DNA of 64,000 bases from Pleodorina starrii (taxonomy: Eukaryota; Chlorophyta; Chlorophyceae; Chlamydomonadales; Volvocaceae). The notes below the pieces were generated by a model. The model was not told the DNA's origin. It made no database searches and was given only the letters and a program-made list of their open reading frames with translations. The stretch's first letter is position 1. Each line of letters begins with the position of its first letter. Where the stretch lies: contig BRXU01000028.1 of the NCBI GenBank assembly GCA_030267565.1, positions 645,001-709,000 on the forward strand, read 5' to 3'. Shown in pieces: positions 1 through 11,502 of this stretch. The translations under genes were made by a program, and so were the position numbers.

Positions 1-441
1 GTAGGGCAGGGAGGCGGGCCGTGGTTGGGCAGGGTAAAAAGAAGATACCGCAGGGTAGGGCTGTGGCTTTTTTTCATGCTGGTATCGTGTGTGTCAGGGA
101 TAAGGGAGTTACCAAGCAGCAGAATGCGCGAAGCGCGCGCACTGGGACACAAAGCAGTAACGACGTGAGATGCTTACAAGTGCCGTGATATTTATGATAC
201 ATAACCCTACCTACCCGTGACACATAAAAACGTTCAGCTCAAAGTTAACTGAGGTAGTAATGCATTGTCCCAACGGTACTGGGTGCGTTTGAGCTTTGAG
301 GAATACACGGTGTAAAGTCAATGGTTTCGGAGACCAAATTGACCGGTCCATTCTGCAGCAGCCTTCACGTCGGAGTATTATGTCGAATTTCCACATATTA
401 ATATCTTCAACAACAGACCTGCGGACTTGCAAAAAAAAACA
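1..441. other. Upstream region of the dehydrogenase gene
   Basis: No convincing coding exon is visible. The stretch 120-440 is less GC-rich than the rest of the neighbourhood and directly precedes the dehydrogenase start, so it probably holds its promoter and 5' UTR. I could not pick out a specific promoter element. Confidence 0.4.
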
Positions 442-3142
442 ATGGCCTCTACTTCTCGCCCTCCCCGCCCACCTCTTTATCAGCCCCTAAACATTTCTGG
501 ATGGACAGTGCTCATCTCAGGTACGCAAGCAGCCCGTCCATGTCAATTCCTCTTCCGCGACACTTGGCCCATCCCGTGAAAAGCGCATCCGACATCGCCC
601 TTCTTGGGCCTTCAATCCAAACGCAGGCGCAAGCTCCGGCTTCGGCGAGGCCATGGCTTGGCGCTTTGCTGAGGCCGGCTGTCGACTGGTCCTGCTTGCG
701 CGGCGCCAGGACCGATTGGAGAGCCTGCGCGACCAGTTGCAGTTCACCTACCACGTGCCCGTCCACACCGTCCAGCTGGACGTGCGGAACATCGCCGAGG
801 TGGACCTCCTGCCGCAGCAGCTGCCGGCGGAGTTTGCGGAGGTGGGAAGCGGAGGTGGCCTTGCGGGTTTCGACACCCACCCACCCACCCACCCTCCCTC
901 CCACCCCCACCCACACAATAACCCCCACACACACATTACACATCCGCATTCGCAACCACCCACCGCTCCGCAGCTGCCCCACGGAGGCACGGGGACACAC
1001 ACAACCCGCAGCAAGCCGCCAAGCTGGGCTGTGCTTGGGGCTGAGGGCCGGGAGGGCTGAGGCTGAGGGCCGCTGCCCTCCCGTGCATCCCCCCCCGCCA
1101 TCCACCTAAACCCCCCTCCCCTCCTCCTTGGGGGCGCCCGTCACAGGTTGACATTCTGGTCAACAACGCGGGCCTGGCTCTGGGCACTGCGGCGGTGCAG
1201 GACAACAGCATCGATGTGGGTTGGGGCGGATGTGTGCCCTTGGTTGGTTGGTTGGTTGGTTGGTTGGGGTTGGTTGGTTGTCTCCTGTACACGCTGTACA
1301 CGCTCCGCCACTGTGATACTGCTTCAGTGAGGTTGTTTTCATGTCACTGGTTAAAAAGGTTCAACCTCCAGAGCACCGGCCCGGGCGGGAGGGGGGTAGG
1401 GGCAGGCGAGGGAGGGAGGGAGGGACGACGGACGGGAGGGAGGGGAGGAACACGGCTGCCAACGCGTGTGTGCGTGGAGGAAAGGGGAGGAGGGCATGTG
1501 GGTGGGCTGCCGACGACGGCGCCTGCCGGCTGGGCGGCCCTCCTGTCCCTTCCCTTGCGTTCCGTTCCAATCCCTTCCGCGCTCCCTTCCGCGCCTCCTT
1601 CCTTCCCTCAGGACGCGGTGACGATGATCGAGACCAACGTGACGGCGGTGGTGGCGATGACCAAGGCGTTCGTGCAGGGCATGATTGAGCGCAACCGGGG
1701 GCACATCGTCAACATCTCGTCCATCGCGGGGCACGAGGCGTACGGAGGTACGGTAATACGACGTACGACGGGCCCTCCCCTGTGCGCCCGTGCGGCGCGG
1801 GATGCCCGGCCCCGCCCTCGCCGCCGCCCCCGCTCCCGCATTCGCCCTCCCACAGCCTCGCTGCCTAGGCCCCTTTGGCATGGGGGACCAAGAAGACCGA
1901 CCCCAAACCTTCACGATGTATCCCGACGATATCACGCTGCAGCAGTCAGGGCTCGGGCTAGCCGCCGCCGATCTTACCTCGAGGGTGCCCCCCATCCGAA
2001 TTTCCGAACGCGCTGCTCTCCCTCCCCCTCCCCCGCTGTGGTGTCTTCTTGTGTACCCCCGGCCCGGCGCCCGGTCGTGGCCCTGCCATGCCCTGCCCTC
2101 CCGCCCGCGCCTCCCCCTCCCTCTCCCCCCAATACTCACACATGCATGCACACGCTGTTACCACGCACGCACGCATACGCACCCGCCCACCCGCCCGCTC
2201 CCTCCCTCCCTCCCTCCCAGGCGGCAGCGTGTACTGCGCCACCAAGCACGCCCTGGCTGCCTTCACCACCGCCTCGCGTCACGACCTGGTGGGCACCAAC
2301 ATACGGGTCACCTCCATCAGCCCGGGTGGGTGGGGGGGTGGGTGGAGGAGTGGGTGAGTGGATGCTGGTCGGGTGGGTGGGTGGGGCGGTGGGGACTGGG
2401 TGGGTGAGTGGGTGAGGTGGGTGAGGTGGCTGGGTAGATGCTGGTCGGGCCGAAATCGCTTCGATGTTCGCTTCCGTTTTGTTGATTCGATTATCGATTC
2501 GGTCATCACCTCCCCCTTCCTCTCGACTCAATCCTGGATTCAACCGCCCCGCCGCCGCCGTCATCATCTCGGGCGCTCTGCAGGCGCCGCCCAGACTGAG
2601 TTCAGCCTGGTTCGCTTCAAGGGGGATCAGGAGAAGGCGGATGCGGTGTACGCGGGATTCGAACCCCTCACCGCGGAGGACATTGCGGACAACGTGCTAT
2701 ACGCCTGTACACGGTGCGTGTTTTGTACGGTACGACGGCTCCGTACTGTCGTACGGCAAAAGGTCCCGTCCTACCCCCTGTCCCCCCTGGCCAGCGGCTG
2801 CAACCAGTACCCTTGCCACACTTCACTCTCATTCCGGCCCGGCCCCCGTCCGCCCTCCCCCTCGAGCCTCCGGAGGTTCAGCGGCTGCAGCAGCTTCATC
2901 AACAACGTCCGCAGTGACTCATTGTTATATATTGGAGCATATCACTCCCTGATCCCCCTCGAGCCCCCAGGACCTTTTCCTCAACCCCTCACACGCGCGC
3001 CCCTGCCCCCGGCCCTGCCTCCCCGCCCTTCCCGCCCGCCTGCAGCCCCGAGCACGTCCAGATCGCCGACATTCTGGTCCTCGCCACCAACCAGGCCTCA
3101 GCCAAGGGAATCGCCCGAGTGCACGCGGCACAGGAGCGGTAG
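442..3142 (+). CDS. Short-chain dehydrogenase/reductase, NADP-dependent 3-hydroxy acid dehydrogenase-like
   Basis: Seven exons: 442-520, 627-841, 1147-1215, 1612-1747, 2221-2325, 2584-2713, 3046-3142; 831 nt, 276 residues. All junctions are GT-AG and the frame closes. It is a classical SDR with a Rossmann fold. The cofactor loop GASSGFG is at residues 27-33 and NNAG at 104-107. The catalytic Ser is near 158 (NISSIAG) and the YCATK motif at 171-175 gives the Tyr and Lys. Length and motifs fit the YdfG/YMR226c-type cytosolic enzymes that oxidise serine and 3-hydroxy acids with NADP; substrate is inferred from family resemblance only. The ATG at 442 gives a short Pro-rich leader before the first beta strand. 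The last exon resembles the C-terminus of that family ([10 protein letters not shown]). It is convergent with the methyltransferase-like gene downstream. Confidence 0.9.
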
Positions 3143-4281
3143 GGGTAGCCGGAGCCGCAGCAGCCGAGGCTGGGCCCGAGGCTGGGTCTGAGGCTGGGTC
3201 TGAGGCTGTGTCCGAGGCTGGGTCGTTCCTGGGCCCGGAAGCAGCCGCCGGGTGGAGGAGGGGCTGCTGGCGGCGGAGCCTGGAGGACCCGGGGCCCCCG
3301 CGCACGGAGGAGGCGGAGGCGGACTGTCGTGTGTGTGTGTGAAGAGGGGGTTTTCTCGGCGGCCCAGAGGGCGGTGCAGGGAGCCCGGGGACGCGCTTGG
3401 CAGGGAGGAGGACCGACCGCGCAAGGCGTGGCGGCGCCGCGGCGGGGCTTGATGACCACGGGGCGTGACAAGCAGGTGCTCGGCGTCGGGGAGCGGAGGG
3501 TGATGGCGGTGGCTGTGTTGGTCGGAGTGGGTTGGTGTGTATGTATGGGCAGGCGAGGTGGGGTTGGTTGGTTGGAGCCGCGGGCAATACCGCCCGCGCC
3601 TGCATGCTATCCGCTGGGTGGCTGCATACCGTCAGCTGCGGCAGCGGCAGCAGCTGGAGGTGGCGGCAGCTGGAGTTGGCAGCAGCAGCAGCAGGTGACC
3701 TCATCAGGTGGCCTCAGCTGTGGCGAGGTCGGGGGCTGGACGGCGCTGGTTACCTCCCTCTCCTCTCCTCCCCTCCCGGGAGCGGAGGGGAGGCGAGGGG
3801 AGGGACGTCACTCTGCAGCACCGATGGCCGCCACGCGCAGCACACCGTCGCGGGAACCCAACCCCGCCTGCCTGCCCTCTCGTCCTTCCCACTAACGTAA
3901 CGTAACATAACGTGGCTTGCTGCGGTTGGGCAGCCAGGGCAGCAGGCAGGTCCGTCCTGGCCAGCCCCCCCTGGGGACACTGTCCCCTTGACAGCCTCGG
4001 ACAGCCTCGGACTGCCTCGGGCTGCGTCCCCGCTGCCGCACAGCTGGACCCAGCCTGAGGTCAAGAGGGCGGCTGGCGCCCTCAGCCGCGGCCTCGCTGG
4101 CCGTTCCCGCTGCGGCCGCCGCCACAGCTGAAGCGGCAGCGGAAGCGGCGGCGGCACCCTGCCCTGCAACCATACTACCACCGCGCAGCAGCCCTGCTGC
4201 TGTTGTTGTCAACAGGAGGGCGGCGGCGTCGATAGAGGGCGCCTCGCCGATGGCGCCAGCGCCGCTGCGTCGCCGATGAAC
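3143..4281. other. Convergent intergenic region / 3' UTRs
   Basis: This lies between the stop of the + strand dehydrogenase and the stop of the - strand methyltransferase-like gene. It holds a short tandem repeat of a TGAGGCTGGGTC-like 12-mer (about 3160-3226), a purine/pyrimidine inverted repeat (about 3750-3810) and an ACAGCCTCGG direct repeat near 3990-4020. No supported exon was found. Confidence 0.5.
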
Positions 4282-6625
4282 TCAGGAAAGGGGGCGGAGA
4301 GAGGAAATCTCCCGCTCGCCGGCGACCGCGCTGTCCTTGCCCTTGCTCTGGCGCCTGTGCGGCCGCGTCCTGGGCGGCTGGGACTGGTGGCGAAACAGCT
4401 CGCAATCCGCCAGCAGCGCCTCCCCGAGCAGCACCTCCAGCCGGCAGCCCGCTGGCCCTCCCTCCGCCTCCCCCTCCGCCCCTCCTTCCCCCGGCGCGTC
4501 TGAGGCTGGTGTTGGTGTTGTTGTGGCGGAGGTAGTGGCGGCAGAAGACGTAGCGGTGGTGGGCGGCGGCTCTGCGCTGGGGGTGCCGCCGCGGGCTGCA
4601 ACACCCTCGCCGCCGTCGCCGCCGGAACTGGGTCCCGCCGCGTCACGGTGCTGTGGCTGCAACGACCGTCGCGCCGTCGCCCGCATGCACGTCATGTACT
4701 CGTCGCGCGTCAGCGATAGCGGCGGCGGCGCCGCCGCCTGGTGCGTGTGCTCCTGGCGGCCGTGGTTGTTGTTGGTGTTGTTATGCATGTTGCAGTGGGC
4801 TTCAGGCCCCCGAAAGGGTGGATCGTGCCGCTGCACCAGCTGCGGCTGCTGGCGGGCAAGGAGCGCGTCGAAGAGCTGTTCGTTCTTGACGATGAGGGAA
4901 GCAGCCGGGAAGGCGCTGCGCTGTACGGCAATCATCTGGCAGATGAGCTCCAGGGGAGCCTTGCCTGATGGGCGTGAAGGGGCGGGGACGGGGATGTTGG
5001 GGTTTCGTTGCGGAGTGCCGTGCCGATGACAAGACGGTTTGGTTGTGCGCACGTGATGTGTGCGGCTGCGGTTGCGCGGGTGTGTGCCTCTTGCGCCTCC
5101 GCGTCAAGGTCTCTCCGCGGGGCCTTCTTCGGTGGAAGGGGCACTGCATGTGAATGAACGCTTGCGGTTCGCTCGCGACCTTTAGCATCGCCTCCAAAAC
5201 CAAATCCTGTGGCGGCAGCCCTACGGCACCCCCAGCCACGGACGGCGACGCACTTTGCTGCTGCTGCTGAGACCCGGGGTGCGTTGCTGTTCCTTTTTGC
5301 ATCATCGGGAAGGGAAGGCCGCCACCGCGAGTTTGCATTTGCGGGCGCGCATGCACGTATGTGTACACTGTGTCCCCACTACCGATCGTTTTTGACGCGT
5401 TCTTTTGCCGCGGGTTTTGACGCGGTTTAAGATGCGGTTTTTGCCGTGGCTTGGGGATGCTCCGCGCTGTGGTGGACAACCATATGGCATAGCTGCGGTG
5501 TCGTCTTCTTCGCGGTAGCCCCCCTCCCGCGCCAGACGGGACGGGACGAGCGTGCCGCCGCCGCACTGGAAAGGTGCAAATGTCGCACCGGAGATGTCGA
5601 TGCAGATGCGCGTGTAGGTGCCGGTGGGCGACAGTGCGGCCGTGGCGGCCACATCCAGTCCATCGAGCTGGTGGAAGGCCAGGTGCGGGTGGCGCCGGCG
5701 GGCGATGACCACCACCTCGGCCGCCGTGTCGACGCCGGTGACGAAGGACGCGCGGTTGCTGATGATGTTGGTGGTGAGACCTGCGCGCGGTGGCGCGGGG
5801 GAGAGGAAGAGGTGGAGGGAGAAGGGTGAAGGAGTTGGGCAGGAGTGCACGCGCCGAGGGGTGGTGGCGGGGAGGCAGGCGCGTGGTTTTCGTGGGGCAT
5901 GCACCGACGGGGGCCCGGAGAGGGGTTGAGAGGGGGAGGTGGGTGTACGGTCCCACGCGGTGCGGGTTTTCTTTGGCGCGTGGCCGCAGACTGCGGCGGG
6001 CAACGGCTTTCGGTGGGCAGACGGTGCCAGACTCACAGTGAGCACTATGTGTATGCAGGCAGGCAAGCAGCGTTTGCCGTGGTGATGTTTAAAGTACTGA
6101 TAAAGGTCCCGTGCCAAAGGCTGGAAGCAATCTGACGTTGGGGTGGGGGTTGGGGGAGGGAGGCTGCAGCGCTGACGGGTCCCAAGAGGTTCTTACCCTC
6201 GTGGCACCCAATCTCCAGGCACACGTCCGGCCGGTCAACGTTGTGGACCAGGGCGTCCCGGTAAGCGGCGGTGCTCCTCGCAACCAGGACGCGTTTGTCA
6301 GTCTGCGGTAGTCGGGGATGATACCAAGCGGCGTTCCGCGCGCGCTCTGATAAGCCGCCTGTCCGGAGGCACGCCGACCAACCATCGCAACTGAAAACTC
6401 AACTGGATACATTCGGCGCATCAGCTTGGGCCGACACCAGTATGTTGTGCCGTCTTCGTGGTATCGGACGAGGTAGCGACCGAAATGCGGGCTGTCGGGC
6501 AGCTGCTCCAGCGGTTCGATGACCGAAGCGCGCCCATGCCCCTTGACGTCCACGATGTCGCCGACGGAAAAGCAGCCTATATTACTTGTGCAAGAATCTG
6601 CGTTCGCTTGAGCGGCTTGTGCCAT
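4282..6625 (-). CDS. SAM-dependent methyltransferase-like protein
   Basis: Proposed exons (transcript order): 6404-6625, 6197-6302, 5589-5780, 4282-4964; 1203 nt, 400 residues. Residues 19-74 form a small beta-rich, basic N-terminal domain (VGDIVDVKGHGRASVIEPLE) that looks like an SH3/Tudor-type fold; this is inference. Residues 75-200 resemble a class I methyltransferase: motif I is CLEIGCHEG (102-110) and is followed by VTGVDTAAE with the acidic residue that would bind ribose, then IDISG. The join of exon 3 to exon 4 restores ISGKAPLEL in frame. After about residue 220 the protein is Ala/Thr/Gly-rich and low complexity. The donor of the first intron (GTTGAG after the 74th codon) is weak and is the least certain junction. 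The substrate is unknown. It lies head-to-tail with the unrecognised gene at 7275. Confidence 0.62.
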
Positions 6626-7274
6626 ATGTATGTATCGCAGTCGATTGCACAACAAGTTTAGGCGATTAAAGGCTTCCGGCTAGGCACACCGCTACGATGG
6701 CATGTAGGAGATTTTGTGCAAAATCATCTAATATGTCCATCGTGTAGCAAGCCGTATCGGAAGGAGAGCGCCGACAGAATTTGTCAGATACGCCGTACCT
6801 ACCGTACGCAAAACCGTACAGTGGGTACCTGTACAAGTGAGGAATTTCGCGAGGCTACCGCGCAAGCGCGGGCAGCAACCCAACAATCCTAGGTAAATGC
6901 ACCGATAAATACACGTCTAAAATACATCAACCTGCCCCCCTCCGCGCCCATACCACCAGTGTGCTCACACTCCTCTACCCCGGGCAACCTTTCACTGCAG
7001 GCAACCTTCCTCCTGTTCGTACACGTGGCTCATCCATACATTTGGCCATAAGGCCCATGCTCCGCTCACCAAGGTACGGTAATGCCTCAACTCTTGGGTT
7101 GGCGTCATCCATGGCACATGGGGTTACGAGCTCACGTCACCACAAATGAGCCTCTTCCAGTCTTCCACATCCGCCACAGCAAGCCATACGGAGACCATCC
7201 TGCCCTGCAAGCTCCTTACAGGCATCACATGTTCACATCACATCACACATGACGTGACATCATATCGCGCCACG
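6626..7274. other. Intergenic region between two - strand genes
   Basis: This separates the stop of the unrecognised gene at 7275 from the start of the methyltransferase-like gene at 6625. It is less GC-rich around 6660-6900. No supported coding exon or RNA gene was seen; it should hold a 3' UTR and the methyltransferase promoter. Confidence 0.4.
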
Positions 7275-10200
7275 TCACTCCAGCAGCCTCAGCAGCAGCC
7301 CGTGCGCTGCCACCTCGTCTTGCGGCGCCCAGCGAGCCAGGTAGCGGAACAGCGAGGAGAGCGGCACCAGGGAGGGCCGCAGCAGAGAGCGGACCAGGCT
7401 GATGCTGCCTGCAAGACATCACCACCACCACCATCACCACCACCAGCAGCAGCAGCAATGGTAACTCGGTGTAAGGGGTGTGTGTGTGCGTGTGGAGGGG
7501 GCGGCACGACATGGACGTGGGTTGATGGAGTGTAGGCCGAAGGGCAGTATGACGTCACGCGCACCTGACCTGAACGAAGGCAACCTGACCGGCTTGGCTG
7601 CCGACAAGAGCTTCCACCAGTCTGCTCGTGCTCTTCCGGACCGCAGCTGCCGCCGCCAACATGCGCACGGGACCCTGGGGGCTGCCTCACACTGTCACAC
7701 ACAAACAGGCGCCCGCCAGCGCCCTCCGAAACCAGGACCTCCTTTGCTGCAACGGTTCGCCCAGATCGCCACCTGTGCCGCGGCCTGTATACGGTAAACC
7801 CCCGCTGTCCCAACGGTGCAGCTGAAAGCAGGGTAAGAATTGCAGCGGTACGACACCCGTACGGCACCTGCTGGCGGCGGCTGCGGATCATCACCCTCGT
7901 CGCCGTTGTGCGCTGCCGGTGCCAGCTGCGCCACCACCGCCACCACGTGTCGCAGCCGGACGCCCACCACGGAGAAGCGCCGCGGCCGCGTCTGGGCGCC
8001 GCCCAGCTGTCGCCCGCCCGCCCGTCGGACCGTGTGACCATGGCAGAACCGTGTGGCCATGGCACCGTGGCCGCGTAGAGGTTCAAAAGACAGGCGGGCA
8101 CATGGCACGGCATTCAGCACACGTTTCTTCAGGCTTTCAACTTGCAAATGCGCGACCAAACTGCAGCCACCCAACAATCTCACGCTCCTTCCCCAACCTC
8201 GCAGGCCCTATCATAGCAACTAGGGCCTGCGAGCGCAGGCCTCCCAGAGCAGTTATTCCCCCCTCCCAAGTTCCTTTCCTTCCCGCCCCGCCCCCTCCCC
8301 TGATCCCCTCCCCGCCCCTCACCTGAACCTCCATCATGAGCTCCACATCCTCCAGCTCAGGAAAGGAATAATGAGGCGCCCCACACGCGCCAGCACCGAC
8401 ACCGCCGTCGTTGTCGTCCAGCTCGCCGCCGCGACCCGGCGGGGACGGAGGTCGCTGGCTGCCTGCTGCTGCTGCGGGTGGCGGCCTCACCTGCACAGCC
8501 GGGACCGCGAGACATCAGGTGGTGGTGTTGGTGGTGAGTTGTGGTGGTGGTGGTGACGGGGGCGGTGATGGGCGCCACGCCCAAGAACACCCCTCTATCC
8601 CAACATCCGGAACATCCTCCCCAAACACAAACCTCGTCAGTAAACGCCTCACCTAGCCGCACCCACCCCACCTCACCTGCCAAAGCGCCGTCGCAATGGA
8701 GGAGGGATCCCAGCGGTGCTGCGGCGCCGCCCCACGGCGGCGGCGGGGTCGCGGGTCCACCTCCTCTATCTCGTCGTCCTCCTCCATCGCCCCCGCCGCC
8801 GCGGCCTCGCCGCCCTCAGGCGGCAGCACCAAGTGCTGTAAGTGACCCACGGGTCCCGGCTCCCACGCCGGCCCCTCGCCCGCGCTCGCATCCCCCGCTG
8901 CGCCGCCATTCTTCTCCTGCCCAACACCACCCCCGGCTCCCGCTCCCGTCACCACTCCTGCTCCGCCGCCGCCGCCGCTGACTCCACCCCTCTCCTTCGA
9001 GCCCTTTCGGAAGATGCCAAGCACGCCACGCAGCAGACCTCCCTTGCCCTTTCTGTCTGCTTTGCCGCTGTCGGCGGCGGTGCCGCTATTCCCGCCCGCG
9101 GCGCCCGGACCGGCGGCGCGGCGCGCCGCCGGCGAAGCCGGCAGCTGCGCGCCCATGAACGAATCCACGTGGGCCACGTAGAGCCAGCTGGGCTGCAGCC
9201 CCCCGGCGGTCATCGCATCGAGTCCCTCCTGGGCCAGGCGACACAACAGCTTGAGGGCCTGGAGTGTGAGCAGCGGCGTGGCGCCACCCGGCGGCGGTTG
9301 GAAGGCCAGTCCCGGCGGCGGCGGCTGGGTTGCGCCGCCGGAGAGAGTGCTAGCGGCGTCAGCGGCGCCGTTGGCGGCGGCCAGGGCTAGGAGCTGGGTT
9401 CGGTTCGCGTGGACGAAGGCGTCACGGAGGCCCTGTTAGGAACGAAAAGGAGGGAGGAGACACGAGGTGGGTTGGCCCTTCCTGGCCCTGTCCCCCTCGC
9501 CGGTCGCCAGGGTTACTCCCGCTGCGGTGTTTGCTTCCTTGTTCTTACCCTCGCCAGATGCGCCGCTGTCTCTGCGTCCCAATCTGCGGGAATTCCCAGC
9601 GCCAGCAGCACCTCCACCTCCACATCCTCCGCCAGGTGCCACTGCTGCGAGTTCGTATGCCACTGCCGCAGCGCCAGCCGGCTGCGGCCGCGCACCGACA
9701 ACTTGGAGCTGTCTGCGGCGGCGCCGTCACGCAATCAATCGAGGGTGCAGACGGCCGGCGGGGCAACGGGTGGCGGCGACGATCGGCAGGACACGCAGGG
9801 GCGGAGGACGAGTGTCGGAGTGTGTGCTGGGGGATAATAAAAACGGGGGGCAGCGGGGTCCGCAAGGCCGGAAGCGCGTTGAAGGGCCGAAGCCGCCGCC
9901 CAGGACCACCGCCGCGCGCGCCGCCCTGGTCCGTTCACTCGACACCCTGGGCCGCGGGCGCTGGGCGGCGGTAACGCGGTCGCTAGGCGCAATACTATGT
10001 AGCACGGGCGGGCAAGGGCGGGCGGGCAGGGTTTCCCCAGACGACCAGTACCGGTAGTTGCGTCGTCCCTTGGACCTTTGCCCTGTTCGTCTCCGCTGCA
10101 GTGCACGGCCACCTGGCCTGTCTTGCCCCACCCTTCCCAGGGTCTGGAGCCCACTGTAACACCACCACCACCACCACCAAAACCACACAACCGCAACCAT

Positions 10201-10501
10201 CGCACTGGCGCCGCCTGGCGTTGCTGGTGGTGCAATGCGACTCAGGCACTTTCACCGGCAGGGCTCTGCGCCCGGCTGGAGGAGCGTCCCGGAGCTGGGG
10301 CAAGAGGCGACACTCACTGAGTCGTCGGACGCCGCCGCCTAGAAACGTGGTGCCGCCGCCGCTACTTGCAGCTCCAGCGCCGCCACCACCATTACCGACG
10401 AAGCTGTTACCACGCAAGCCAGGTCTCGCCACCCCTGCCGCGGCAGCGGAGGCAGCGGCCTGTTCGCTGCCGCCATTATCGTCATCGCGTCCGCTGGAGG
10501 C
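7275..10501 (-). CDS. Unrecognised multi-exon protein, 5' end not resolved
   Basis: I do not recognise this gene. Seven exons fit with continuous frame (transcript order): 10318-10501, 9549-9712, 8677-9432, 8323-8490, 7868-8006, 7570-7821, 7275-7408; together 1797 nt and 599 codons including the stop. Visible features are helix-like segments (RLALRQWHTNSQQWHLAED; LQALKLLCRLAQEGLDAM), a Gly/Ala-rich spacer with acidic stretches, a compact segment with PLGQRGFTVYRPRHRW, and a helical C-terminus ending RLLE. The 46-nt intron 7822-7867 is short and its donor GTGCCG is weak. The first listed exon starts in phase 0 after CTTCTGCAG, so at least one more exon lies upstream. The ATG at 10619 opens MSFADPKLLLR-containing sequence but I could not connect it in frame. 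Function is not assigned. Confidence 0.5.
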
Positions 10502-11502
10502 CTGCAGAAGCTGTGGCGGAAGCAAGGGCTTACGAGGGAGGTGCGATGCCACGCAAGAGGAGCTTGGGGTCGGCAAAGGACATGATGTCGAAGTTGTGTG
10601 GGAGAGCGCGCCGGTGCATCGGCAGCGGCTCGGATGGCAGCTTGGGGGGCCACGGCCTAAGGCGGGCCCGTCGGTGTACGCGTCGGACAGCCGGGAGGGG
10701 GCGGTACAGGATTGGCTGAGAATCTCGTTGCCTTGGAAGCCCTCGCTATTTGGAGACTTGTTCACCGCTTTTGAAAGGCTTGTTAAACGTATCACCATGA
10801 CAATATGTGGTTGGATTTACGCACCAGCTTATTGACAGTGAAGAGCCGTGCTGCGAATGCTGCGCCCTCGCCACGAAGTTCGCCGCCATCCAGGCGACCA
10901 TAATCCTAAGGCCACGACCATACACCTGGTCAGTATCATGCAAAAACCATGTGCTTGCAACGAACTGAAGCGCCGAAAAAGAAGCTGTCTTCAACTGCGT
11001 TCAAAATCCCCGATGCCTACCTGGTACAGGTAAGGGATGCCGCTTGAGGCCGAAAGGACTAGAAGACGCATAACACTGTGTAGCCCATCCGGGCCACATT
11101 ACAGCTGTCAAGGCGTCTTACGGGTGCCGAGTGCAGCGACCGAAGGTGCGACGCCCTCGGACGCCTTGAGCTGACATAAATACATGCAAGTTGAAGGGCT
11201 TGTATGCATCGCACACTGTAGCGACAACAGTCAGTCAACGCAACGCGCAAAGGTCCAAAGGAAATGGAGCCGTTTTGGAACCATGTACGGGTAATCGACC
11301 GCTCGTGCCTGCTTTCGCAAGCGCAAACCCTCTGCATGGGCTACTCAATTACACGGCGTCGATTGCTGTTGTATCTACAGGCCCTGTCCTTGTACCAAAG
11401 GCAATAAACGTTCTGGGTTTGTTCCGAAGCTCAGACACTCTGGTTCAGCTCAACGCCCTTGCTCAAGTTTATCTGTCATAGCAAAGCGTATTGCAATTCA
11501 AA
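10502..11502. other. Divergent upstream region (unrecognised gene and cornichon)
   Basis: This probably contains the missing first exon(s) of the - strand gene, near 10540-10620, and a shared or back-to-back promoter for the + strand cornichon gene. The part from 10750 on is clearly less GC-rich than the flanking genes. No complete exon can be fixed here. Confidence 0.4.

Noticed and set aside
2655..2680. TTCGAACCCC inside the dehydrogenase gene as a tRNA B-box
   Set aside because: It lies in exon 6 and encodes GFEPLT; there are no tRNA stems around it.
5100..5450. Possible extra exon of the methyltransferase-like gene
   Set aside because: Exon 5589-5780 joins 4964 directly in frame with the expected continuation, so no exon is needed here.
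7590..7670. Alternative frame MLAAAAAVRKSTSRLVEALV for the penultimate exon of the unrecognised gene
   Set aside because: It would need a 16-nt intron upstream; the other frame continues through without a gap and matches the phase of the last exon, though the choice is not certain.
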